A stretch of DNA of 64,000 nucleotides from Palsa-892 sp035556215 (GTDB taxonomy: Bacteria > Pseudomonadota > Alphaproteobacteria > Rhizobiales > Xanthobacteraceae), in contig DATMFI010000013.1 in NCBI GenBank assembly GCA_035556215.1, positions 1 to 64,000 on the forward strand, written 5' to 3'. The notes beneath the pieces are model-generated. The model saw only the letters and a list, made by a program, of their open reading frames with translations. It did not search any database and was not told the origin of the DNA. The translations under genes were made by a program, and so were the position numbers. Shown one piece after another: positions 42,362-50,248 of this stretch; the first letter of the stretch is position 1, and the number at the start of each line of letters is the position of its first letter.

Positions 42362-44857
42362 TCACGAAGCCATCGTTTCCTTAACGGCCGCCACCAGGTC
42401 CTTCAGCGAAAACGGCTTCGGCAGGAAGGTGAAATGCTCGCCTTCGGGGAGATTCTTCTTGAAGGCCCCCTCCGCATAACCGGAGATGAAGATGACCTTC
42501 ATCTCTGGGCGCTTTTGCCGCAGCTCGCGCAGCAGCGTCGGGCCGTCCATTTCCGGCATGACGACATCCGAAACGACGAGATCGACTTCGCCGTCGATCC
42601 GCTCCATCGCCGCGAGCGCTTCGACGCCGCTTCCCGCCTCGACGACCTGATAGCCGCGTGAAGCGAGCGCGCGCGCCGCGAAGGCGCGCACCGCCGTCTC
42701 GTCCTCGACGAGCAGCACGGTGCCGCGGCCGGTGAGATCGGCGCGCTGCTCGCCGGCGGCCTCTTTCTTCTCCGTCTCCGCCACCGTCGGCACATGGCGC
42801 GGCAGGAAGATGCGGAAGGTCGAGCCCTCGCCCACCGTCGAATCCGCGAAGATGAAGCCGTTGGTCTGCTTGACGATGCCGTAAACCGTCGAAAGCCCAA
42901 GGCCCGTTCCCTTGCCGACCTCCTTGGTGGTGAAGAACGGCTCGAAAATCTTGTCGAGGAGATTGGGCGCGATGCCCTCGCCGGTGTCGCTCACCTCGAT
43001 CATCACATAATCGGCCGGCACCAGCAGCCGCTCGCCGAATTCGGCGCAGCCTTCGCGGGTGATGTTGCGGGTCGCGATCGAGAGCCTGCCGCCGCCCGGC
43101 ATCGCGTCGCGCGCGTTGACCGCAAGGTTCACGATCACCTGTTCGAACTGGTTGAGGTCGGCCTTGACCGGCCACAAATCGCGGCCGTGCTTGACGTCGA
43201 GTTTCACCGTTTCGCCGATGATGCGCTTCAAAAGCCCGGTCGAAAGATCCGAGAGCACGTCGCCAAGCTGCAACATCTGCGGCCGCATCGTCTGGCGGCG
43301 CGAGAACGCAAGCAATTGCCGCACGAGGCCGGCGGCGCGATTGGCGTTCTGCTTGATCTGCATGAGATCCTGGAACGAAGGATCGGTCGGCCGGTGATTG
43401 GCAAGCAGAAGATCCGAATAGCCGATGATCGCCGTCAGCACGTTGTTGAAATCGTGCGCGACACCGCCCGCGAGCTGGCCCACCGCCTGCATCTTCTGCG
43501 ACTGGGCGAATTGCGCTTCCAGCGCGCGCTGCTCGGTGGTGTCGATGGCGTGCACGATCGCCGCTTCGCCGTCCTCGGCCTCGACCGTGGTGATGTAGAA
43601 GCGCGCCGAACGCGGCTCGTCGCCCTTGAGCGTGACCTCGACTTCCCGCATGCCGCTTTTGGCGTCGAGCGCGCCGCGTACTTCGCTCTCGAATTTCGCC
43701 CGGTCGGCATCGGCGACGACAGAGAAAATCGAGTGTTCCGTGCCCTCGCCCGTGCCGAACAGCCGGATGAAGCTCGCATTCATCGAGCCGATCTTGCCGT
43801 CGCGGGCGATCGTCGCGATGGCGACCGGCGTATTGTGGAAGAAGCGCGCAAAACGCACCTCCGCGTCGCGCAGCGCGTCGCCCGTATCGCGGGCGCGCGA
43901 CAGGACGAGCGTGCGTGACGCGCCCGCCGTGCCGTCGCCCGCGAACGCGACTTTATGCAGGAGACGCACCGGCAGCATCTCGCCGTTCTTCTTGCGAAGA
44001 TCGACGTCGAAGATTTCGGTCTTTACTTCGCCGGGCACCGGGACGATGCCCGACAGGAGCGCCGCGCTCGGGCCCTGAACGAGATCGCCGAGCTGCAAAC
44101 CGCCGGGCGGCACTTCGGCAAGGTCATAGCCGAGCCAGCCCGCAAGCGTCGCGTTGAGATAGACGATCTTGCCCGACGGCTCCGCCGAGAAGAAACCCGA
44201 CGGCGCGTGATCGAGAAAATCGATGGCGTGCTGCAACTCGAGGAAGGTGTTTTCCTGCTTGTCGCGCTCGCGCGAAATATCGGCGATACCCCACATCACG
44301 ATTTTGGAGAGCCGCCCTTGCTTGGCGAGCGGCCGCACGCGCAGGCGAACCCAGCGCAGCGCCGTATCGCCGGTACCGGCAAGACGGATTTCCTCCTGCT
44401 GCGATTTTCCTTCGCGCGCCGCCTGCGCGAGACGATAGATCGCTTCGGAAACTTCCGGATCGCTGGTGAACAGCCGCTCGAGCGGCCGCACATCGTCGGG
44501 GCCGCTCGCGCCGGTGAGGCCGAGATAAGAGTGATTGGCGTAGAGCACGCGGCCCGAGGCATCGACGATCGACATGCCTTCGGGGGACGAGTCGATCACC
44601 GCGCGGGTGAGATCGTTGCGGCCGGCACGGCCGGCGAACTCGACGATCCCCGCCGCGCCCGCGAACAGCGCGAAGACGCCGATCACGGCAAGCGAAGCAA
44701 GCACCGCCAGAATATAAGGCTCGGCCTGATCGCGGCCGACGAACAGGAGGAACACCGCGGTGCCGACCAGCACCAGCGCGACGAGCAGCACGAGGCCGAT
44801 CGAGCCGGTAGCGGCGCTTCTGTCGACCGGGGCACTGGGCGCGTCGTCAACGGCCAT
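42362..44857 (-). CDS. cckA: cell-cycle hybrid histidine kinase CckA
   Basis: 831 residues from ATG 44857, which has AGGAG nine bases upstream; a TTG at 44938 would add 27 residues. Two membrane helices (about 19-41 and 47-70) are followed by three PAS-like domains, a DHp domain with GGVAHDFNN (His468), a HATPase domain with NLAVNARDAM and DTGEGIAP, and a receiver domain (712-828) with VVSDVVMPEMDG (Asp764). CckA phosphorylates CtrA and CpdR via ChpT. It lies just after flhB, at the end of the flagellar operon, and CtrA-type boxes occur in the same cluster. Confidence 0.9.
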   Translation of the reverse strand: MAVDDAPSAPVDRSAATGSIGLVLLVALVLVGTAVFLLFVGRDQAEPYILAVLASLAVIGVFALFAGAAGIVEFAGRAGRNDLTRAVIDSSPEGMSIVDASGRVLYANHSYLGLTGASGPDDVRPLERLFTSDPEVSEAIYRLAQAAREGKSQQEEIRLAGTGDTALRWVRLRVRPLAKQGRLSKIVMWGIADISRERDKQENTFLELQHAIDFLDHAPSGFFSAEPSGKIVYLNATLAGWLGYDLAEVPPGGLQLGDLVQGPSAALLSGIVPVPGEVKTEIFDVDLRKKNGEMLPVRLLHKVAFAGDGTAGASRTLVLSRARDTGDALRDAEVRFARFFHNTPVAIATIARDGKIGSMNASFIRLFGTGEGTEHSIFSVVADADRAKFESEVRGALDAKSGMREVEVTLKGDEPRSARFYITTVEAEDGEAAIVHAIDTTEQRALEAQFAQSQKMQAVGQLAGGVAHDFNNVLTAIIGYSDLLLANHRPTDPSFQDLMQIKQNANRAAGLVRQLLAFSRRQTMRPQMLQLGDVLSDLSTGLLKRIIGETVKLDVKHGRDLWPVKADLNQFEQVIVNLAVNARDAMPGGGRLSIATRNITREGCAEFGERLLVPADYVMIEVSDTGEGIAPNLLDKIFEPFFTTKEVGKGTGLGLSTVYGIVKQTNGFIFADSTVGEGSTFRIFLPRHVPTVAETEKKEAAGEQRADLTGRGTVLLVEDETAVRAFAARALASRGYQVVEAGSGVEALAAMERIDGEVDLVVSDVVMPEMDGPTLLRELRQKRPEMKVIFISGYAEGAFKKNLPEGEHFTFLPKPFSLKDLVAAVKETMAS

Positions 44858-44952
44858 TTCCAACATCTCCTGCACGAGGCCGCTCCGCGAAGCGGCGCCC
44901 GCAACTCCGGTTTGCCCGACAACCCCACTGTTTCGCAAGCGTTTCCCTGCCC

Positions 44953-46023
44953 CTATTGATAGCGGACGTTCCGCCTGAGCCGCATGACGTAGCCGATGAC
45001 TTCAGCCACCGCCTTGTAGTGCTCGGGCGGCACCTCCTGGTCGATATCCACGGTTTTGTGCAGCGCGCGGGCGAGCGGCGGGTTCTCGATGAGCGGAATC
45101 CGGTGGTCCTCGGCGATGGCCCGGATCTTGAGGGCAATGAGGTCCATGCCCTTGGCGACGCAGATCGGGGCGTTCATGCCCGGCTCGTATTGCAGCGCGA
45201 CGGCATAATGGGTCGGGTTGGTGATGATGACCGTCGCCTTTTCGACGTTCTTCATCATGTTCTTGCGAAGCCGCATGCGGCGAACCTGCCGCAGCTTGGC
45301 CTTCACGGTCGGGTCGCCTTCGGACTGCTTATGCTCTTCCTTGATCTCGCGCACCGTCATGCGCAGTTTCTCGTACCAGCTATAGCGCGCCCACCACCAG
45401 TCGGCGGCGGCGAGCAGCCCCATCACCGCGCAGACACCGAACATCAGCCGCAGCGTCAGCGTCAGCAGCACGGGCATTATCTGCGCGACGTCGCTGCTGA
45501 CCAGCAGCTTGATGCGCGGGACTTCAGGATAGACGACGAAGAAGATGACGCTGCCGATGATCGCGAATTTCAGGATGCTTTTCGCAAGCTGCAGCAGCCC
45601 GTTCTTGGAAAAGATGCGCTGCACTCCCGAGAGCGGCGAAAGCCGCGACAGTTTCGGCGCGAGCGCCTTCACCGTCCATAGCGGGCCGTGCTGCACGTAA
45701 TTGCCGGCAAGCGCCGCGAGCAGCAGAATGCCCGCGAACGGCGCGACGATCATCGCCACGTCGCCGAGCAGGCCCGCGGCAAAGCGCGTGTACGAAAAAT
45801 TATGCTCGCCGATACCGCCGATACGGCCGAGGAAATCGCGAAACAACAATGCGATCCTCGTCGCGGCGCTGCCGCCGAAGACCGCGATCGCCAGCGTCGC
45901 GCCCGCGAGCATGAACCAGGTGTTGACCTCCTGGCTCTTGGCGACGTTGCCTTCCTTGATCGCTTCTTCCAGCCGTTTCTGGGTTGGGTCTTCTGTCTTT
46001 TCGGTATCGTCGGTATCGGCCAC
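44953..46023 (-). CDS. flhB: flagellar export switch protein FlhB
   Basis: 356 residues: four membrane helices (about 30-52, 88-110, 148-168, 187-207) and a cytoplasmic domain with the autocleavage site NPTH (269-272, in VIITNPTHYAVALQY). Cleavage switches export from rod/hook to filament substrates. The N-terminus TEDPTQKRLEEAIKEGNV is canonical. It sits between fliR and cckA on one transcript, with 12 bases to fliR. Confidence 0.95.
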   Translation of the reverse strand: MADTDDTEKTEDPTQKRLEEAIKEGNVAKSQEVNTWFMLAGATLAIAVFGGSAATRIALLFRDFLGRIGGIGEHNFSYTRFAAGLLGDVAMIVAPFAGILLLAALAGNYVQHGPLWTVKALAPKLSRLSPLSGVQRIFSKNGLLQLAKSILKFAIIGSVIFFVVYPEVPRIKLLVSSDVAQIMPVLLTLTLRLMFGVCAVMGLLAAADWWWARYSWYEKLRMTVREIKEEHKQSEGDPTVKAKLRQVRRMRLRKNMMKNVEKATVIITNPTHYAVALQYEPGMNAPICVAKGMDLIALKIRAIAEDHRIPLIENPPLARALHKTVDIDQEVPPEHYKAVAEVIGYVMRLRRNVRYQ

Positions 46024-46035
46024 CTGATCTCTCCG

Positions 46036-46806
46036 TTACCGAAGCGCGAGGTCGCCGAGCATCGAGCCGACATAGCCGAGGAATACCGCCGTCACCGCCG
46101 CGAGGATGAGCGATAGCAGCAGGAAGCCGAGCATGATCGAGGCCGGGATGCCGAGGAAAAAGATCTGCACCTGCGGCATCAGGCGCGCGAGCACGCCGAG
46201 GCCGACATTGAAGAGAAGGCCGAAGACGAGAAACGGCGCCGCGATCTGCGCGCCGACACGAAATGCGCCTGCCGTCGTGATGAGAATGAGTTGCGCGAAA
46301 TCGCCGGCCGGGAGCGGCGCGCCGGGCATGAAGATGCGGTAGCTCTGCTCGAGCGCGCCGATGACGAGATGATGCAGGTCCGTCGCGAAGATCAACGCGA
46401 CGCCGAGCATCGTCAGGAAGCTGCTGACGATCGCCGTCTGCTCGTGCTGCGAGGGATCGACCGTGCTTGCAAAGCCGATGCCGAGTTGCTGCGCGACGAC
46501 GACGCCCGCGACCTGCAGCGCCGAGATCGTCAGCCGCCCGGCCATGCCGAGCACAATGCCGATGATGACCTCTTTAATGAGAAGCCCGATCACCGGCGCG
46601 AAATTGGAAAGATCGACGCTCGTATAGGCCGCCTGATGCAGCGGCATCATCACCAGCGTCAGCATGATGGCGATGACGAGCCGCACCCGCATCGGGATGC
46701 CCTGCTCGCCGAGCCCCGGCATCAGCATCACCATCGTGCCGAGCCGCGCGAACATCAGCATGAACGCTGCGGCAAGCGACGGCAGGAAAGTGAGATTGAT
46801 GGTCAT
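46036..46806 (-). CDS. fliR: flagellar export gate protein FliR
   Basis: 256 residues and about six membrane helices. FARLGTMVMLMPGLGEQGIPMRVRLVIAIMLTLVMMP is the FliR start, and GIGFASTVDPSQHEQTAIVSSFLTML is the conserved central region. It assembles with FliP and FliQ as the export gate in the inner membrane. It lies between fliQ and flhB in the usual order. Confidence 0.94.
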   Translation of the reverse strand: MTINLTFLPSLAAAFMLMFARLGTMVMLMPGLGEQGIPMRVRLVIAIMLTLVMMPLHQAAYTSVDLSNFAPVIGLLIKEVIIGIVLGMAGRLTISALQVAGVVVAQQLGIGFASTVDPSQHEQTAIVSSFLTMLGVALIFATDLHHLVIGALEQSYRIFMPGAPLPAGDFAQLILITTAGAFRVGAQIAAPFLVFGLLFNVGLGVLARLMPQVQIFFLGIPASIMLGFLLLSLILAAVTAVFLGYVGSMLGDLALR

Positions 46807-46832
46807 AAGACCTTGGGCCTTGCGATACGGCT

Positions 46833-47099
46833 TCAGCCCGGCGAAACGATGCGTTCGGCGATCCGCGCCATGTAGCTTTGCAGCACGTCGCCCATGAACG
46901 GCAGCGCCAGCAGCAGCGTCACGAACATCGCGAGAATCTTCGGGATGAAAGCGAGCGTCATTTCCTGGATTTGCGTCAGCGCCTGCAGAAGCGAGATCGC
47001 AACGCCCACAATGAGCGCCACCACCATCATCGGCGCCGACAGCAGCAGCACCGTCCAGATCGCGTCGCGCGCGATGTCGAGAACATCAGCCCCGGTCAT
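46833..47099 (-). CDS. fliQ: flagellar export gate protein FliQ
   Basis: 88 residues from ATG 47099 (MTGADVLDIARDAIWTVLLLSAPMMVVALIVGV), the usual size; a longer frame to 47168 adds no family sequence. Two membrane helices and the motif SLLQALTQIQEMTLAFIPKI are typical. It is part of the FliPQR gate. Confidence 0.94.
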   Translation of the reverse strand: MTGADVLDIARDAIWTVLLLSAPMMVVALIVGVAISLLQALTQIQEMTLAFIPKILAMFVTLLLALPFMGDVLQSYMARIAERIVSPG

Positions 47100-47171
47100 T
47101 TTATGATTCCTGTTCCTGTTTGATGGAGCGCGATTGCCCGAAAACCGCTGCGCCGTTTTCGGGATCATGCC

Positions 47172-47486
47172 TCAGATCGGCATCCGCATGATTTCTTCGT
47201 AGGCGGAGATCACCTTGTCGCGCACCGAAACGAGCGTCTGCACGGTGACTTCCGAATCGGCGACGGCCGTGACGACGTCGATGAGGTCGCCCTTGCCGGC
47301 GGCAAGCTCGCGCGCCTTCATATCGGTGGCGTGCCCTTGCGCGACGACCTTCTCCATCGCGCTCTCCAGCATCGCGCCGAAGCTGCCGCCCTCGCCCTTG
47401 GGCTTCAACAGATCCTGCGCGCCGCCGTTCGGGGCGATGCGCTGGAGCGCTGCATAAGCACTTGCGGCAGTCGATGGAATGGTCAT
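47172..47486 (-). CDS. fliE: flagellar MS ring/rod junction protein FliE
   Basis: 104 residues. The C-terminal helix (DLIDVVTAVADSEVTVQTLVSVRDKVISAYEEIMRMPI) is the FliE signature that joins the MS ring to the rod. The N-terminus is variable, as usual. It is followed by fliQ and preceded 11 bases upstream by flgC. Confidence 0.92.
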   Translation of the reverse strand: MTIPSTAASAYAALQRIAPNGGAQDLLKPKGEGGSFGAMLESAMEKVVAQGHATDMKARELAAGKGDLIDVVTAVADSEVTVQTLVSVRDKVISAYEEIMRMPI

Positions 47487-47497
47487 GGTCTAGCCCC

Positions 47498-47908
47498 CTA
47501 AGCCTTGAGAAGATCGAGCGTGCGCGAGATCATCCGGCGCGTCGCGCCGATGACATTGAGGTTCGCTTCGTAAGAGCGTTGCGCCTCGCGCATGTCGACG
47601 GTTTCGATCAGCGTATTGACGTTCGGATATTTGACGTTGCCCGCGGCGTCGGCGGCCGGATTGCCCGGCTCGTTGCGCACCGTGAAGTCGGACTTGTCGG
47701 TCTGGATCTTGCCGAGCTGCACGACATTCGCTTGCAGCTCTTTGTCGAAGGCCGAGCGGAATGTCGGGATTCGGCGGCGATAGGGATCGGCCTGCGGGTT
47801 CGCCGCGGTCGAATCGGCATTGGCGATGTTCTCGGAGATGATCCGCATGCGGTCGGTCTGCGCCCGCAAGCCGGACGCCGCGATCATCATCGTGCGAATA
47901 AAATCCAT
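47498..47908 (-). CDS. flgC: flagellar proximal rod protein FlgC
   Basis: 136 residues. The N-terminal rod motif GLRAQTDRMRIISENIANADST and the C-terminal VNTLIETVDMREAQRSYEANLNVIGATRRMISRTLDLL are FlgC-specific. With FlgB, FlgF and FliE it makes the proximal rod. It lies 12 bases after flgB. Confidence 0.94.
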   Translation of the reverse strand: MDFIRTMMIAASGLRAQTDRMRIISENIANADSTAANPQADPYRRRIPTFRSAFDKELQANVVQLGKIQTDKSDFTVRNEPGNPAADAAGNVKYPNVNTLIETVDMREAQRSYEANLNVIGATRRMISRTLDLLKA

Positions 47909-47920
47909 GAGCGCCCTCCC

Positions 47921-48340
47921 TCAGCTCTTGCCGAGCGCGGTTTTGATCATGCCGACGCCGCGCTGGTAGAGCGAAATTGCCGTCTGGTGATCGAGCTGCG
48001 TCTGCGCGACCTTCATCATCTCGTCTTCGAGCACCACCGAGTTCTGGCTCGGCGTCGTCTCGAAACCGCCGGACGGATTGACGTCGAAGCCGCGCGTGCC
48101 GCTGCCGCCGCGCAGGTGGCCGGGCTGCGTCGCCGTCATGCCCATGCTTGCCGGGATATTGCCCGCCGAGCCGAGCGAAGCCTCGAGCGTGCTCTTGAAG
48201 TCGAGCTGCTTGAGATCGCGCCCGCGATAGTTCGGCGTGTTGGAATTGGCGACGTTCTCCGCCAGAAGCTTCTGGCGCTGCTCGAGCCAGTGCATCCGGG
48301 TTTTCAGCATTGAAAACAGCGGCAGATCGGTGATGGCCAT
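47921..48340 (-). CDS. flgB: flagellar proximal rod protein FlgB
   Basis: 139 residues. LFSMLKTRMHWLEQRQKLLAENVANSNTPNYRGRDLKQLDFK is the FlgB N-terminus and NSVVLEDEMMKVAQTQLDHQTAISLYQRGVGMIKTAL the C-terminal helix. It is the first gene of flgB-flgC-fliE-fliQ-fliR-flhB-cckA. Its upstream region, shared with fliO, carries two CtrA-type boxes and two copies of a GGCA/TGCC palindrome. Confidence 0.93.
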   Translation of the reverse strand: MAITDLPLFSMLKTRMHWLEQRQKLLAENVANSNTPNYRGRDLKQLDFKSTLEASLGSAGNIPASMGMTATQPGHLRGGSGTRGFDVNPSGGFETTPSQNSVVLEDEMMKVAQTQLDHQTAISLYQRGVGMIKTALGKS

Positions 48341-48435
48341 GACCGTGCTCCCAGATTCCGCTTCGAAGCCGTGCTTCGAGGCCCCGTTTCAGGAGCGCTC
48401 CCGCTCCCCAGCGGCGCTCCGATCGACGTCTTTGT

Positions 48436-48450
48436 CGGCAATAATTGCCG
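48436..48450. promoter_or_regulatory. FlbD/ftr-like palindrome 1
   Basis: CGGCAATAATTGCCG is a perfect 15-bp inverted repeat, about 96 bases upstream of flgB. Near-identical sites occur at 48574-48586 and 56878-56892 in flagellar intergenic regions. Resembles Caulobacter ftr elements; FlbD binding is inferred. Confidence 0.55.
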
Positions 48451-48459
48451 GGCGTATAG

Positions 48460-48474
48460 TTAAAGCGGGGTTAA
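48460..48474. promoter_or_regulatory. CtrA box 1 (flgB-fliO region)
   Basis: TTAA-AGCGGGG-TTAA is an exact match to the CtrA consensus TTAA-N7-TTAA, in the divergent flgB/fliO region, 120 bases above flgB. Confidence 0.65.
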
Positions 48475-48548
48475 TGGGATCAAATGGCCATGGAACGTGT
48501 GGTTCCATGCCCTTTTCGCCTCAAACTTGGCGGAATCGGTCTCAAGCG

Positions 48549-48563
48549 TTAACCGTTTATTAG
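48549..48563. promoter_or_regulatory. CtrA-like box 2 (flgB-fliO region)
   Basis: TTAA-CCGTTTA-TTAG differs from TTAA-N7-TTAA by one base. It lies about 75 bases upstream of fliO. Confidence 0.5.
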
Positions 48564-48573
48564 GTATGCGGAC

Positions 48574-48586
48574 GGCATTTTTTGCC
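48574..48586. promoter_or_regulatory. FlbD/ftr-like palindrome 2
   Basis: GGCATTTTTTGCC keeps the GGCA-N5-TGCC arms of the sites at 48436 and 56878. It lies about 50 bases upstream of fliO. Confidence 0.45.
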
Positions 48587-48636
48587 TAGCTGCCCGCAAA
48601 TGCGCCGCTCGCTAGAGTAGCGCCCGAGGAGCCAAG

Positions 48637-49497
48637 ATGAGTGAATTCCTGGGTATCGAAAATTCGGCGCTGAAATTCGTCATCGCCTTCGTGCTGGTGA
48701 TGGTTTTGATCGGCCTCACCGCCTGGCTGATCCGCCAGTTCAGTTCGGCCCGTCCGTCCGGCACCGCCGGCGGCCGCGCCCGTCAGCCGCGGCTCGCGGT
48801 GCTTGATTCGGCGGTCGTCGATGCGCGCCGCCGTCTCGTGCTGATCCGCCGCGACAATGTCGAGCACCTCCTGATGATCGGCGGCCCGACCGATGTGGTC
48901 GTCGAGGCCAATGTCGTGCGGGCTCATCCCGCGGCGCCGATGCTCGCGCCGCAGCCGCGTCACGCGCCGCAGCGCGCGCCGATCGAACCGGTCGAGCCCG
49001 AATACGATCCGTCGCTCGTGCCGATGGACGAGCCCTATTACGAAGAACCGCCCGCGCCGCGTCCGGCGCCGCAGGCACAGCGCCCCGCGATGCGCGCACC
49101 GGCACCGCAGCCGCAGGCTCCGATGCCGCAGCCTCCGGCCGCCGCGCCGCGCATGGCCCCGCCGCCCCCGCCTCCGCCGCCCGCGGCGCCCCGTCCTGCC
49201 GCACCGGCAGCGGCACCACGCGTGCAGCCGCAATACTCCGACATGGCACAGCGCCTCGAAGCCGCGCTGCGCGCACCGGCGCCCGATGTGCCGCCGCCGC
49301 CGGCGCGTCCCGCGCCGGAAGCGCGTCAGGAACCGCGTGTCGCGCCGCCGCTCCGTGCCGAACCGCAAGCCGCGGCTGCGGCGCCTGCCGCCGCAACCGC
49401 GGCGGCCGCCCCCGCCGACAAAGCCGGCGATGTCTTCTCGACGCTAGAAGAAGAAATGGCGAACCTTCTGAAGCCGAGCGGAAAAGACCCTGCATGA
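48637..49497 (+). CDS. fliO: flagellar assembly protein FliO, Pro/Ala-rich
   Basis: 286 residues, unusually long for FliO. The N-terminus has one membrane helix (about 14-33) and the FliO domain RLAVLDSAVVDARRRLVLIRRDNVEHLLMIGGPTDVVVEAN (52-92). The rest (about 95-265) is a Pro/Ala-rich, probably disordered tail with polyproline runs, ending in a short helix (VFSTLEEEMANLLKPS). FliO helps FliP assemble in the export gate. GAGGAG precedes ATG 48637, and fliP overlaps its end by four bases (ATGA). Confidence 0.85.
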   Translation: MSEFLGIENSALKFVIAFVLVMVLIGLTAWLIRQFSSARPSGTAGGRARQPRLAVLDSAVVDARRRLVLIRRDNVEHLLMIGGPTDVVVEANVVRAHPAAPMLAPQPRHAPQRAPIEPVEPEYDPSLVPMDEPYYEEPPAPRPAPQAQRPAMRAPAPQPQAPMPQPPAAAPRMAPPPPPPPPAAPRPAAPAAAPRVQPQYSDMAQRLEAALRAPAPDVPPPPARPAPEARQEPRVAPPLRAEPQAAAAAPAAATAAAAPADKAGDVFSTLEEEMANLLKPSGKDPA

Positions 49498-50246
49498 ACC
49501 GAATGCGCCGGCTTCGCTTTGCCGTAGCCGGCGCAATTGCGTCTGCGACTCTGCTCGCATTCGCTTCGCCTGCCTTCGCGCAAGACGTCAGCATCAATTT
49601 CGGACAAGGCACGGGCCTGACCGAGCGCGTCATCCAGCTTGTCGCGCTCATCACCGTCCTGTCGATCGCGCCCGCGATCCTGGTGATGGTCACGTCCTTC
49701 ACCCGCATCGTCATCGTGCTGTCGCTGCTCCGAAGCGCCATCGGCCTGCAAAGCGCCCCGCCCAATACGGTGGTGGTGTCGCTCGCCCTTTTCCTCACTG
49801 CATTCGTGATGGGCCCCGCGTTCCAGACCGCCTATGAGCAAGGCGTGCAGCCGCTCGTCGCCGGCCAAATTCAGCCGCAACAGGCCTTCGAGCGCGGCGT
49901 CGTGCCGTTCCGCACCTTCATGATCAAGAACGTGCGCGAAAAAGACCTCGCGCTGTTCATGGATCTCGCAAAAGAGCCGCCGGCCGCCGACGCCAATGCC
50001 GTGCCGCTTCGCGTGCTGATGCCGGCCTTCATGATTTCCGAACTGCGCCGCGCCTTCGAGATCGGCTTTCTGTTGTTCGTGCCGTTTCTCGTCATCGACC
50101 TCGTGATCGCGTCGGTGCTGATGTCGATGGGCATGATGATGCTGCCGCCCGCGATGATCTCGCTGCCGTTCAAGCTCATCTTCTTCGTGCTGGTGGACGG
50201 CTGGAGCCTGATCGCGGGCTCGCTGGTGCAGAGCTTCCAGACTTAG
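49494..50246 (+). CDS. fliP: flagellar export gate protein FliP
   Basis: 250 residues. A cleavable signal peptide (MNRMRRLRFAVAGAIASATLLAFASPAFAQ) is followed by FliP motifs: TSFTRIVIVLSLLRSAIGLQSAPPN, FKKGVVP-like FERGVVPFRTFM, and VPLRVLMPAFMISELRRAFEIGF. Main pore-forming subunit of the FliPQR gate. It is separated from fliQR, which lie across the divergent promoter region. It ends two bases from the convergent 1161-residue gene. Confidence 0.94.
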   Translation: MNRMRRLRFAVAGAIASATLLAFASPAFAQDVSINFGQGTGLTERVIQLVALITVLSIAPAILVMVTSFTRIVIVLSLLRSAIGLQSAPPNTVVVSLALFLTAFVMGPAFQTAYEQGVQPLVAGQIQPQQAFERGVVPFRTFMIKNVREKDLALFMDLAKEPPAADANAVPLRVLMPAFMISELRRAFEIGFLLFVPFLVIDLVIASVLMSMGMMMLPPAMISLPFKLIFFVLVDGWSLIAGSLVQSFQT

Positions 50247-50248
50247 CT

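Noticed and set aside
48341..48440. Sigma-54 promoter upstream of flgB
   Set aside because: A GG-N10-GC spacing can be forced in GC-rich sequence on the minus strand, but no TGGCAC-type element supports it.
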